NCBI GenBank assembly: GCA_934436245.1
Contig: CAKSAM010000053.1
Location: forward strand, 1-12,417
Reading direction: 5' to 3'
From: an uncultured Acetatifactor sp.
Lineage (GTDB): Bacteria; Bacillota; Clostridia; Lachnospirales; Lachnospiraceae
Length of the DNA stretch: 12,417 nucleotides
The stretch's first letter is position 1. Every line of letters begins with the position of its first letter. The position numbers and the translations under genes are program-made. Positions 1-7,557 of the stretch are shown here, piece by piece. The notes beneath the pieces were generated by a model. That model did not search any database and was not told the DNA's origin. It worked only from the letters and a program-made list of their open reading frames with translations.

Positions 1-118
1 TCTGTCACCGTTAACGCCGGTTCTACGCTGTGCTTCGCCGCTTCCAGGTACATTGCGTCTCGCACAGGACTCCAAGGTAGGTTTCCGATCCTCTGTCATA
101 AGGGGTTCCCAGCCGCAC
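1..118 (-). mobile_element. Possible 5' end of a group II intron, cut by the window edge
   Basis: On the minus strand the sequence from 118 leftward starts GTGCGGC, which agrees with the GUGYG 5' end of group II introns. Further in (around 52-65) it has GAGACGCAATGT, which resembles a domain I segment of the Ll.LtrB intron as I remember it. The stretch is richer in G and C than the neighbouring genes. Reading frames are open on both strands (plus frame 1 from 1 to 198; minus frame open to the edge), but neither has a recognisable product or a start with a ribosome binding site. Between 119 and 223 I see only the downstream flank of the DUF6020-like gene. The intron call is an inference from two short matches; the reverse transcriptase gene and domains V/VI would lie outside the window. 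Confidence 0.25.
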
Positions 119-223
119 GTCACCGTGTCCTTCCCCTCTCTCTGGGATGCATTCCGATCGTACTGATCCTTTTCATCGTCATTGTCGTATGCAAATAATT
201 GTAGTGCATATTTCCCGGATTTG

Positions 224-1888
224 TCAAGGTCTATCTGCTAATAAGAATACACCGGCCGGAGCCGCATAGAATAAAAGGAGATAATACCGCACCAGGGATA
301 TGGGACCTAAAAAGACGGTAATGCAGATTGTCAGAACCAGCAGCCAGCTATTCCATATCTCCGTTTTTCTCTTCCGGATACCATAGAAAAACAGAATCAC
401 CGCCAACCAGAAATAGGTGCCAATTGCAAATAACAGACGTATCACCGGAATCTTCTGGTAATAATATTCCAGCGATATTTTACGATAAAAATCCGTCAGC
501 CGGGGACTTATCGTCTGCATTTCCAGTACATTTCTCCCCTCGAAATCAAAATAATAAATATCGCCGGCCGGATCATCTACTACAGACGTACCCGGATACC
601 AGGCCTGATAAGTATTATCCAGAAAAGCTCCCAGATAACACCCGGGATACTGCCATCCCTTTCGAAGCCACAGTCGCAGATATTTTCCTTTATTTCGAAA
701 AAGTTCTTCACTCCTCACATAATTCTTAATTTCGTCTGCCAGAAACGGATCATATTGTGACCACTGTTCCCGGTCCATAATCTGATCCAGCAATTGCAAT
801 TCCTCACTGTCAAATGCCGTTTCTCCCTTTTCTGTATATACTCTGGCAATCTGCTGGAGGGGTACGCACAGAGCCTCTACTGCAGAACCTTTTTCCGCAT
901 GGAGCAGAGTTTCCATTCCGAGAGACAACAGCATGGTCAGCAGGATTGTTCCCACAAACAGTGAAATGATCTTTCTTTTCTCTTTTTTACAAAAAAACGC
1001 ACATAACACCAGATAAAGAAAAACTGCATAAATAACATTTTTCCGGTACAATGCTCCTACGATCAGGCTGCACGACAATGCTGCGATTTTCTCTTTCTTC
1101 CGAAAAAATTCTTCCGTATTCTCATACAGTTCATACACCAGGTGGAACGCAGTAAACAGCGCCAAAGAACACACCACATCCTTGGTCGTACTGATGGAAA
1201 ACAAGGCAATCGTTGGCAGAAAAGCATAAAAGCAGAATCCGGGTATCAACAGCCATTTTCTATTCAATCGCCGGTACCAGAAATCCAGGCTGTAGGAAAA
1301 GGCCGCCGCACAAAGTGTCATTTGGAAACAGGAGTGCAAAAGTACTGCCTTCTCCATCGTCCCGAATATCCGGTATCCTAGTGTGATAACGCCTCCCATG
1401 ACCAACGTGCTGAGTAACGAATGGTGTGTATTATACGGCACCTCCGGATACATCACCTGAGGCACCTGCCCATATATATCATAATTATAAAATCCGGGAT
1501 CATTGGAAAGGAGCACCGGCAGCCAGGCTATCAACAATCCTGCAAAAATCAAAAATATTCTCTTTCCGATACCTTTCCCGATACCATCCTCCTGAGCTGC
1601 CCTATCTCTCCCTGCATGCACAAACAGCCATCGCAGCATCAGTACAAAAAGTAATGTCTCTACTATCCACCACAAAATCCAACCCACTGTGGGAAGCTGT
1701 TCCAGCTGGGGCTGCAGAATTCTATGTACGGAAGTATGATATCCTATACTGATCCAGCATCCCACTGTCTGACAGGTTGCAAGTAATATCGCCGGTATTC
1801 CTACAGCAAATCTGTCAGTCCAGTCCAAGTCTCTCCCGGATGCTGTCCGCTGCAATATTCCAGTCACCCATTTCTTTGTATGCCGCAT
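224..1888 (-). CDS. DUF6020-like polytopic membrane protein (possible GT-C-type glycosyltransferase)
   Basis: This 554-residue protein has about ten or more hydrophobic segments (near 29-50, 68-91, 110-127, 158-175, 182-200, 212-232, 237-252, 270-299, 307-325, 482-503, 513-550). After the third segment it has SNDPGFYNYD (128-137), an acidic motif in a predicted outside loop of the kind GT-C glycosyltransferases use to bind lipid-linked sugars. A soluble stretch (330-470) contains YPGTSVVDD. The length and motif fit the DUF6020 family of Firmicutes, whose function is unknown. The ATG at 1888 has AAGGAG 7 nt upstream, so I keep it although it overlaps the upstream gene by 74 bp. An in-frame TTG at 1828 would reduce the overlap to 14 bp. 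It is the last gene of a four-gene operon. A role in cell-surface sugar transfer is inference. Confidence 0.65.
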   Translation of the reverse strand: MRHTKKWVTGILQRTASGRDLDWTDRFAVGIPAILLATCQTVGCWISIGYHTSVHRILQPQLEQLPTVGWILWWIVETLLFVLMLRWLFVHAGRDRAAQEDGIGKGIGKRIFLIFAGLLIAWLPVLLSNDPGFYNYDIYGQVPQVMYPEVPYNTHHSLLSTLVMGGVITLGYRIFGTMEKAVLLHSCFQMTLCAAAFSYSLDFWYRRLNRKWLLIPGFCFYAFLPTIALFSISTTKDVVCSLALFTAFHLVYELYENTEEFFRKKEKIAALSCSLIVGALYRKNVIYAVFLYLVLCAFFCKKEKRKIISLFVGTILLTMLLSLGMETLLHAEKGSAVEALCVPLQQIARVYTEKGETAFDSEELQLLDQIMDREQWSQYDPFLADEIKNYVRSEELFRNKGKYLRLWLRKGWQYPGCYLGAFLDNTYQAWYPGTSVVDDPAGDIYYFDFEGRNVLEMQTISPRLTDFYRKISLEYYYQKIPVIRLLFAIGTYFWLAVILFFYGIRKRKTEIWNSWLLVLTICITVFLGPISLVRYYLLLFYAAPAGVFLLADRP

Positions 1889-2252
1889 CCATTTTCTCCT
1901 TTTCTATGGCAGCCCGTTCCGTATCGCCAGTCTGAAGAAATGCCTTATACATGGACGCCGCCTCAAAATACCTCGCCACACCATAGCATTCTTTTTTGGT
2001 TCCGGACAATATTCCGCCGTACATCATGTCCTCGTGATAATTTACCACTAAGTAGGCATAATTTTCATATTGCACATTATTCTCCATCCAGTTGGTCTTC
2101 GCAGGACGGGAAAAGGCGTAGTTTAATTGCTGGAACATATGAATGGTTCCCCAAAACAGTACCAGACACAGGACTATGATCACGATATTCATAACAAGCA
2201 GTGCGCCACTTTGTTTCTGTGTCTGTTTCAGCTTATTCTTCAGATTTACCAT
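1815..2252 (-). CDS. Small single-helix membrane protein, function unknown
   Basis: This 145-residue protein has a short basic N-terminus (KNKLKQTQKQ), one strong transmembrane helix (about 17-39) and a C-terminal part of about 105 residues. Under the positive-inside rule the C-terminal part should lie outside the cell. It looks helical and repeat-like (YFEAASMYKAFLQTGDTERA and KEKMDAAYKEMGDW), which could be a degenerate TPR hairpin. Unlike the two upstream genes it has no zinc ribbon. It overlaps the upstream gene by 20 bp, with a GGTGAGGTGAT ribosome binding site inside that gene's end, and it is overlapped by the downstream DUF6020-like gene. Tight packing suggests translational coupling and a shared function. 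I do not recognise the family. Confidence 0.75.
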   Translation of the reverse strand: MVNLKNKLKQTQKQSGALLVMNIVIIVLCLVLFWGTIHMFQQLNYAFSRPAKTNWMENNVQYENYAYLVVNYHEDMMYGGILSGTKKECYGVARYFEAASMYKAFLQTGDTERAAIEKEKMDAAYKEMGDWNIAADSIRERLGLD

Positions 2253-3021
2253 AACCCATCACCTCACCTTTTTCTTCCAGGAATACGATCTTTTGTGCAT
2301 TTGACATCGTACCGAAATTCTCTGCCTCTTCCGGTGTCATGTCAAAATAGGTCTGCAGCAGTGCCTTCATATTTTCTTCCATCCGGAGAATGGCTTCCTT
2401 CTTCTCCTCCGGCAGTTCCCGATATTGTTCTGCCCTATACTCATTATTCACAGGATGCAGAATCTTTTCCAGCTGCTCGTAATAATCCGAAACATCTTCA
2501 TACAGACCGGGAAGTATGGATATATTGCCGGAGCTGATGGTAACTGCCTTCATCAGGCTTTCATAAAAGTAACGGTACGCTCCGCTGGCTTCCATGAGTA
2601 GATTATATGTTTCATAATTTTTATTACTACTATAAGGCCGGATATAATGCCTGTCGCAAAAAGCTGAAAAACCTATGTAATCCTCATCTTCCAGATATTG
2701 TTCCATCTGTTTCATATAGCTGCCCTGCCGGATCCTGGAATCGAACTGCAGCAAGCCTCTGTGAATGCTCCAGCTACGGGCAGATACTACAAACACCACC
2801 ACACACAGGATCACCAGCACTGTGATGATTACCGTATGTGACATGATCTCCGTATTTTTCTCCGCCACTTCATAGACATCACTTTTGGTATCCTCAAAGT
2901 TGCTCTTATAGTGCTCCATGTCTTTGACATGCTGCGCAGCTTCTTCATTCGGTCTTCCGCAATGCGGACAATATGCCTGCTCCAGTGTCAGATTGCCACC
3001 GCAATATTTACATTTCATCAT
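2233..3021 (-). CDS. Zinc-ribbon, single-pass membrane protein
   Basis: The 262-residue protein opens with a zinc ribbon, CKYC (C4, C7) and CPHC (C18, C21), followed by a charged helical linker (25-60), one transmembrane helix (62-81) and a C-terminal domain of about 180 residues rich in Glu, Tyr and Met. The positive-inside rule is not decisive, but the ribbon should be cytoplasmic and the long C-terminal domain outside. This is the same architecture as the next gene upstream in transcription order (3040-3807), 18 bp away, although I see little direct sequence identity in the C-terminal parts. Start: the first of two adjacent ATGs, with AAAGGA about 11 nt upstream. Such proteins are common in Firmicutes and are usually annotated only as zinc-ribbon domain-containing. 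The function is unknown; sensing or scaffolding at the membrane is a guess. Confidence 0.8.
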   Translation of the reverse strand: MMKCKYCGGNLTLEQAYCPHCGRPNEEAAQHVKDMEHYKSNFEDTKSDVYEVAEKNTEIMSHTVIITVLVILCVVVFVVSARSWSIHRGLLQFDSRIRQGSYMKQMEQYLEDEDYIGFSAFCDRHYIRPYSSNKNYETYNLLMEASGAYRYFYESLMKAVTISSGNISILPGLYEDVSDYYEQLEKILHPVNNEYRAEQYRELPEEKKEAILRMEENMKALLQTYFDMTPEEAENFGTMSNAQKIVFLEEKGEVMGYGKSEE

Positions 3022-3039
3022 TGCTTTTATGATCCTTTC

Positions 3040-3807
3040 CTATTCGTTATGCTTTTTAATATATTCCTCGCAATCCTCATATCTGGGATAACCGTAATTA
3101 TTTTGCAGACTTTCCTCGAATTTTTTCTCTTCTTCTGCGGTAAACATATAACGGTCTGCCAGGCTGTTCAGGGTTGCTTCCACATAAGGACGGATGTATT
3201 CTCTGTCCTCCTCCGACATTCCTCCACTGTATTCCAGTCCCCGTAGGATCCAGTAATCATCCAAAAGCTGTATCTCCTGATACTCTCGAAGCACCTCTCC
3301 ACTCTGTTCCAATGCCAGATATTCTCTCGCATTCCGGCAGCTCATGAGCCTCGTGAAAATACCGCTATGCTCCCATCTGTCTATCACTCTGTCCTCTATG
3401 ACCGCCTGTTCATAAAATTCGGTCAGTCCTTCGAAATCCTGCTCCTGGTATAACCGGTCCAGAACCGGGAAATTTTCCTTTTCCCACAAATAATCCGCCC
3501 TGGCATCCCTGGGTTCTATATACCGCGCCCGGAATACAATTACCGCAAGAATCGCTGCCAACGCTGCCAATAAGATCAGAAGCTTAATCACAAATTTCTG
3601 TTTCTTTTTCAGTTTTTTCTTCAGTTCCTTCTCCGGTACCTGCTCTAACTGCTGCATATCCTGCCGCATGCCTTCCAGCTTTCCAAGATATTCCGCTTCG
3701 GCGCCCTTGTAATTCAGGCTTCCGCAATAGGGACACTTCGAAAGGGTATCCTCAAATTCCGCTCCGCAGGAACTACAAATGATCTTTTTTACTTCCGTAT
3801 CTGCCAT
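3040..3807 (-). CDS. Zinc-ribbon, single-pass membrane protein (first gene of operon)
   Basis: From the chosen start the protein has 255 residues: a zinc ribbon CSSC...CPYC (C11, C14, C25, C28), a helical and probably coiled-coil segment (36-66), a lysine-rich stop (KKKLKKKQK, 63-71), one transmembrane helix (72-93) and an acidic C-terminal domain (95-255) that is probably extracytoplasmic. An in-frame ATG at 3873 would add 22 residues, but it has no ribosome binding site and would lie within about 10 nt of the predicted transcription start. The ATG at 3807 has AAGGAGAG 9-11 nt upstream and begins right before the zinc ribbon, so I use it. It leads the operon 3807-224 and is transcribed from the promoter at 3887-3915. 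The function is unknown; the layout repeats that of the next gene. Confidence 0.8.
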   Translation of the reverse strand: MADTEVKKIICSSCGAEFEDTLSKCPYCGSLNYKGAEAEYLGKLEGMRQDMQQLEQVPEKELKKKLKKKQKFVIKLLILLAALAAILAVIVFRARYIEPRDARADYLWEKENFPVLDRLYQEQDFEGLTEFYEQAVIEDRVIDRWEHSGIFTRLMSCRNAREYLALEQSGEVLREYQEIQLLDDYWILRGLEYSGGMSEEDREYIRPYVEATLNSLADRYMFTAEEEKKFEESLQNNYGYPRYEDCEEYIKKHNE

Positions 3808-3886
3808 GATAGGATTCTCTCCTTGATCCGGGCTGATTGCCCTACTACTCATGTTCTTTATTTCTCGCAACATGTAAATTTATTTT

Positions 3887-3915
3887 ATCATACAACACTA
3901 AAAAGCATCTCGCAA
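3887..3915 (-). promoter_or_regulatory. Promoter of the zinc-ribbon/DUF6020 operon
   Basis: On the minus strand TTGCGA (3910-3915) and TATGAT (3887-3892) are separated by exactly 17 bp, matching the sigma-A consensus at 4/6 and 5/6 positions. Transcription would start near 3880, giving a leader of about 70 nt to the ATG at 3807. It is back to back with the promoter of the AraC-family gene. Confidence 0.6.
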
Positions 3916-3940
3916 TCCGGGAATCACTTTTTTACATATC

Positions 3941-3969
3941 TTGAGGTTTTCATCTCTTTCCTGTAAAAT
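3941..3969 (+). promoter_or_regulatory. Promoter of the AraC-family regulator
   Basis: TTGAGG (3941-3946) and TAAAAT (3964-3969) are 17 bp apart, matching the sigma-A consensus at 4/6 and 5/6 positions. Transcription would start near 3976, giving a leader of about 100 nt that contains the dyad at 3993-4006 and the motif at 4002-4011. No better -35/-10 pair is visible in the 3908-4064 gap. Confidence 0.55.
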
Positions 3970-3992
3970 ATACTCAATCGTAGGATATGCCT

Positions 3993-4011
3993 GAATGCAA
4001 GCATTCGCAGA
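3993..4011. promoter_or_regulatory. Inverted repeat overlapping the candidate rhamnose operator motif
   Basis: GAATGC-AA-GCATTC (3993-4006) is a perfect dyad. It overlaps CATTCGCAGA (4002-4011), whose complement TCTGCGAATG occurs exactly once more in the window, upstream of the isomerase gene (7577-7586). The site lies just downstream of the predicted start of the AraC transcript, where a bound regulator would block its own synthesis. Autoregulation is inference. Confidence 0.4.
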
Positions 4012-4076
4012 ACGCAGTTTTGCATGACTCTGAATAGTTACTAATTTGTAGGTTACTGAAAGGAATGACTATTGAT

Positions 4077-5045
4077 ATGTACGAGAACAGTTTTCTGGAT
4101 CCGGCCTATATCACACCGGAGGAGCAACAGATTTTAGACGGCGACATTGCCGTTCAGAAGAATCTCTACACCAGCAAACAGGATTTTGTGGTGGAGAGCA
4201 ATAAATTTTTAGAGCATTCCGAAGACGATATCACTCTGCGGCGCCATACCAGATTTGTGGATTTCCCGAAGCACACGCATGACTATGTGGAGATTTTCTA
4301 TTGCCTCTCCGGTTCCGTCACGCATGTCATAAATGAAGAAGAGATCCGCCTGCGTCCGGGAGAGCTGTTATTCATGAACCAGCATATCGAGCATGCCGTC
4401 ATGGTCTGCGGCAAAGAGGATCTGGGGATTAATATCATCATCCGGCCCGCCTATTTCCAGAATATCCTCACATTGATCAACAAGGACAACATTCTGGCGG
4501 ACTTTATCATCAACGCCCTTGAAAGTGACAGTTGTGTCGGTCAGTATCTGTACTTTACGGTCTCCGACAATCCCTGCATCCAGAACCTAATCCACAACGC
4601 CGTCTTCCTGCTGTTGCAGCAGCCTCAGAACTGGCACAGGCTCTCAGAACATACCTTTGCCCTGCTATTCATGCATATCTTAAGCAATGCGGAAAATATT
4701 TTATTGGATCAGAAGGATGAACAGAGTAATGTCCTGATGGTGGTGGTACGCAGGTATCTCGCAGAGCACTATGACACCGGAACACTTCACGAACTGGCCG
4801 GTCAGGTTGGTTATACGCCGTCTTCCTTAAGCCGTATGATCAAAAAATATTCCGGCACTACTTTCAAGGAGATACAAACAAAGCAGCGCATGCGGGTCGC
4901 TATGAATCAGCTGTCCCACACGTCGCTGCCGGTGTCTGAAATTGCCCTGTCCGTAGGTTATGAGAATCAGAACTTTTTCTACAAACAGTTCAAAAAAATA
5001 TATGACATGACGCCCAACGAGGCACGCTTAAAATCACGTCAATAG
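4077..5045 (+). CDS. AraC-family transcriptional regulator of the rhamnose locus
   Basis: This is a cupin plus AraC/XylS regulator of about 322 residues. The N-terminal half has the sugar-binding cupin signature FPKHTHDYVEIFYCLSG followed by a GELLFMNQHIEHAV strand pair. The C-terminal 100 residues hold two helix-turn-helix units: LHELAGQVGYTPSSLSRMIK, and VSEIALSVGYENQNFFYKQF ending in the family-typical MTPNEAR. Two starts are possible. The ATG at 4065 directly abuts the AAAGGA ribosome binding site, which is too close, so I use the ATG at 4077 (12 nt). It is transcribed towards rhaD and ends 73 bp from it. Its position beside rhaM, rhaB and rhaD makes a rhamnose-responsive activator (RhaR/RhaS-like in role) likely. 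The effector cannot be read from the sequence. Confidence 0.85.
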   Translation: MYENSFLDPAYITPEEQQILDGDIAVQKNLYTSKQDFVVESNKFLEHSEDDITLRRHTRFVDFPKHTHDYVEIFYCLSGSVTHVINEEEIRLRPGELLFMNQHIEHAVMVCGKEDLGINIIIRPAYFQNILTLINKDNILADFIINALESDSCVGQYLYFTVSDNPCIQNLIHNAVFLLLQQPQNWHRLSEHTFALLFMHILSNAENILLDQKDEQSNVLMVVVRRYLAEHYDTGTLHELAGQVGYTPSSLSRMIKKYSGTTFKEIQTKQRMRVAMNQLSHTSLPVSEIALSVGYENQNFFYKQFKKIYDMTPNEARLKSRQ

Positions 5046-5074
5046 ACCAATAGCATCACGTGTTTTATATCTGT

Positions 5075-5120
5075 AACGGTTCGAGACTCCTCTGCGTGTC
5101 CCTCGGATCGTTATTTTATT
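5075..5120 (+). terminator. Rho-independent-type terminator of the AraC-family gene
   Basis: AACGGTTCGAG (5075-5085) pairs with CTCGGATCGTT (5102-5112) over 11 bp with two G-U wobbles, and is followed by ATTTTATTATTT. The wobbles become A-C mismatches on the minus strand, which also lacks a T tract. The signal therefore serves the plus-strand gene. The T tract runs into the end of rhaD. Confidence 0.55.
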
Positions 5121-5940
5121 ATTTCTCGTACAAGAACTCTTCGGGAAGGGTCACACCGAAGTCCTTTGCCAGATGACGGAAATCATCAGGGGTAATGGTC
5201 TGTCTCTTATCAGGCTGCATGGACAGCATCTTCACCAGGATTTCTGCGGACTTCTCTACAGTATGCATCAGACCGAAGGTCAGGTCGAAGTCCTTGCCTG
5301 CTGCAAAGGTACCATGATGTGCCCAGATTGCCAGGTCGTATTTTTTCATCAGTTCAGAAGTTGCTACTGCGATCTCTCTGCCACCCGGTACCATCCAGGG
5401 TACGACACCAACGCCATCCGGGAATACTACGGGACACTCGGTTGCCATCTCCCACAGCTCTCTGGTGAATACCTTATCCTCCAGAGGCAATACGAAAGTC
5501 AGTGCGATAATGTTGGTGGTATGTGCATGATATACCACGCGGTAGTCGGGATCCTGCAGCTTCTTCACTTCCAGATTCATCAGGTGGCTGGGAAGCTCAG
5601 AGGTAGGTCTGCCACCGTTTACCAGTCCCCATACGATACGATAGTTCTCACCCTTGTCGTCCAGCTCGATCATGCAGATGGAATCTTCCGGCTTAATGCT
5701 GACATTACGGAAATACTTGCCGCTGCCGGTCACCAGAAAGTACTCTCCTGCCAGTGCGGGTACTGTGGTGCCGATGGACTGGAACTCCTTCGGCTCGAAG
5801 TTCTCCTTTACCAGCTCTACTTCTTCCGGCTTTACACGGTAAGACAGGTTGCCGCCGTTACGCTCATGCCAGCCCTGCTGCCATCCGTCATCTGCCATTC
5901 TGATAAATCCCTGTACAAATTCTGCATCTAAAAATTTCAT
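5119..5940 (-). CDS. rhaD: Rhamnulose-1-phosphate aldolase
   Basis: RhaD is a class II, zinc-dependent aldolase that cleaves L-rhamnulose 1-phosphate into dihydroxyacetone phosphate and L-lactaldehyde. At 273 residues it matches the usual length (E. coli about 274) and is far longer than the related FucA. It has FVQGFIRMADDGWQQGWHERNGGNLS at the N-terminus (in pieces similar to E. coli), the substrate loop VTGSGKYFRN, the catalytic Glu of TSELPSH (E115), and zinc ligands in YHAHTTN (H138, H140) and AHHGTF (H209). The ATG at 5940 aligns with the E. coli start; an upstream ATG at 5961 would add seven residues and fall inside a hairpin. It lies 159 bp downstream of the isomerase gene and probably has its own activated promoter (see 5988-6037). 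It is the last gene of the locus. Confidence 0.95.
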   Translation of the reverse strand: MKFLDAEFVQGFIRMADDGWQQGWHERNGGNLSYRVKPEEVELVKENFEPKEFQSIGTTVPALAGEYFLVTGSGKYFRNVSIKPEDSICMIELDDKGENYRIVWGLVNGGRPTSELPSHLMNLEVKKLQDPDYRVVYHAHTTNIIALTFVLPLEDKVFTRELWEMATECPVVFPDGVGVVPWMVPGGREIAVATSELMKKYDLAIWAHHGTFAAGKDFDLTFGLMHTVEKSAEILVKMLSMQPDKRQTITPDDFRHLAKDFGVTLPEEFLYEK

Positions 5941-5962
5941 GATAATACCTAACCTTTCCATT

Positions 5963-5985
5963 GCCTGTGAACTCCGCCCACAGGC
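5963..5985 (-). other. Hairpin in the rhaD leader
   Basis: GCCTGTG (5963-5969) and CACAGGC (5979-5985) form a perfect 7-bp stem with a 9-nt loop, directly upstream of the rhaD ribosome binding site. Read on the minus strand no T tract follows, so it is not a normal terminator for the operon. It may protect or process the rhaD transcript. On the plus strand TATTGTTTTTAAT follows, so it could stop antisense transcription. Confidence 0.45.
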
Positions 5986-5987
5986 AT

Positions 5988-6037
5988 ATTGTTTTTAATC
6001 ATAAACATTCGTAACTATTCCGAATTTCATTCGCAAA
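5988..6037 (-). promoter_or_regulatory. Candidate activated promoter of rhaD with two direct half-sites
   Basis: In the direction of transcription TTTGCGAATG (6037-6028) and GTTACGAATG (6015-6006) are direct repeats 22 bp apart, about two helix turns. This is the usual spacing for paired half-sites of AraC-family activators. Twelve nt further is AACAAT (5993-5988), a -10-like hexamer; TATGAT at 6003-5998 is an alternative -10. A normal -35 is missing, as expected for an activator-dependent promoter. The same motif-to-hexamer layout occurs before rhaM and the isomerase gene. Confidence 0.45.
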
Positions 6038-6099
6038 ATCGGTTTTTCAGAGCTTGCTTTTTGCTCCTGCGGTTACTGCGCCATATTTACGCAAATGCC

Positions 6100-7527
6100 T
6101 TACCGTGTGATCACATCTACCGGTACGTTTAATATTTTAGCAACCTTAAGGATCGTGTCAATATGTCTTCCGGCTGCAGCTGCCATATGATGAGTAGGAC
6201 CCGCCTCACTCCAACGGTTCACGAACTCCCGACAAGGAATTGAGAATTTAGTACGCATGTTGGTGTCGCCAAAGGTGAAGATCGGTCCTGGCTGGTTCTC
6301 ACCCTCTGCCACTACGAACTTAAAGTTGCCATCCTTGTCCTGCGTGATAGCCAGATACGTCACAGGACCTACGGGAGGATAGAACTGTGTCAGATATCCG
6401 CCGCCTACCTTGCCGTGGAATACCTTCACGATCTTCATGGTAGGCTTATGTGCCAGCGAGATGTCCGCATCGCCGGATCCGGAATGACCGATGATACAGA
6501 TGTCTTCGTTGAAATCAATGGAATACATCTCGGACAACTGTCCCATGCCGGAAATGGTCTTCAGAATGGACATTGCCATGGCAACCTTCATGTCACCTTC
6601 TACCGCACATGCGGTGCCCTGCTTGATCAGCATGGAAAATGCGGGGATCAGCATGGAATCCAGTTTACCGGCTACCCCCTGTGCCTTGCCGGCATAATGG
6701 GAAGCGATCATGCTCAGATCTTCGTCCTTCGCCCACTGCTCAAATGCAAGCACATGCTTTGCCATATCCATAATGTCTTCATCATCTGCGGCAGCGCCGC
6801 CTTCTACTTCAAAAGTATCGATGATATCCTGTGCCTTTGCCCTGATAGCTTCGGTATCTGTAATATCATCCGCAATGGCCCACATATCTTCCCAGTCGAA
6901 CTGCTTGGTATACAGACCCATGCGGTTGTACAGGTTGGTCTCGTCGATATACAGGTCCATCATGCCGGGATACGGACGGCCGATCTGTGCGATATTGGTC
7001 TGACGGAAACGTCTGCGGACCTGTGCCGCCTTACACCAGTCTTCAATCTGTGCTGCCACCTCGGGGTCACCGCCTTCTACGACACCGGTGATCACGGCAT
7101 GTCTCTTGCCTGCACGCTCTAAGTCAGCTACCGCCTCGCCTACAGCACCGCAGGCATACAGATCACCCAGCCAGATGGGAATATCTGTGTTCGCATAGTC
7201 CGGAGCCAGCTTCTTCTGTACGTTGATACATACTACAGGTACATCCAGATCACGGATGGCAGGAAGTACGTTATAGGAAGTTGCATAGGTCAGCAGCTGT
7301 AAAAATACCAGATCCACATCCGCTGCACGGAATTTATCACCGGCTGTCATAGCCTGTTCCTTGGTGGTCACCATGCCGCCGTCAATGATCTCTACGGTAT
7401 CGGGAATTGTCTTCTTGAAATCCTCATACTGTGCCTCGAAATTGGGCACCAGCTGGGGGAACTGGGGCAGATATGCTCCCAGCGCAATGGAAAATACACC
7501 GATCTTTGCCTTTGTGTTTACTAACAT
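6100..7527 (-). CDS. Sugar isomerase of the L-arabinose/L-fucose isomerase superfamily, probably acting on L-rhamnose
   Basis: This 475-residue cytoplasmic enzyme belongs to the AraA/FucI superfamily of metal-dependent aldose-ketose isomerases. Its metal ligands can be placed by comparison with E. coli AraA: E310 in CAVEGD, E341 in DFNED, H360 in SLAHKP and H447 in EAGPTHHMA (AraA has EAGGAHH). The N-terminal half has the Rossmann-like features of the family (VVCINVQKK, AVITGVVEGGD). The start has AGGAGG 9 nt upstream. It sits between rhaB and rhaD exactly where the L-rhamnose isomerase gene would be. RhaA itself is an unrelated TIM barrel of about 420 residues and is absent here. I infer that this enzyme converts L-rhamnose to L-rhamnulose. 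L-fucose or L-arabinose isomerisation is the alternative and cannot be excluded from sequence. Confidence 0.85.
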   Translation of the reverse strand: MLVNTKAKIGVFSIALGAYLPQFPQLVPNFEAQYEDFKKTIPDTVEIIDGGMVTTKEQAMTAGDKFRAADVDLVFLQLLTYATSYNVLPAIRDLDVPVVCINVQKKLAPDYANTDIPIWLGDLYACGAVGEAVADLERAGKRHAVITGVVEGGDPEVAAQIEDWCKAAQVRRRFRQTNIAQIGRPYPGMMDLYIDETNLYNRMGLYTKQFDWEDMWAIADDITDTEAIRAKAQDIIDTFEVEGGAAADDEDIMDMAKHVLAFEQWAKDEDLSMIASHYAGKAQGVAGKLDSMLIPAFSMLIKQGTACAVEGDMKVAMAMSILKTISGMGQLSEMYSIDFNEDICIIGHSGSGDADISLAHKPTMKIVKVFHGKVGGGYLTQFYPPVGPVTYLAITQDKDGNFKFVVAEGENQPGPIFTFGDTNMRTKFSIPCREFVNRWSEAGPTHHMAAAAGRHIDTILKVAKILNVPVDVITR

Positions 7528-7557
7528 TTATGATTTCCTCCTTTTTCTAACGTCATG

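Noticed and set aside
1..198. Plus-strand open frame at the left edge with a hydrophobic end
   Set aside because: It has no visible start, an odd residue composition and no recognisable motif. The opposite strand is equally open.
5173..5931. Long plus-strand open frame of 252 codons
   Set aside because: It lies entirely antisense to rhaD, whose catalytic residues are all recognisable. A shadow frame.
6415..7122. Plus-strand open frame of 235 codons
   Set aside because: Antisense to the isomerase gene, with no homology features and no ribosome binding site that I can see.
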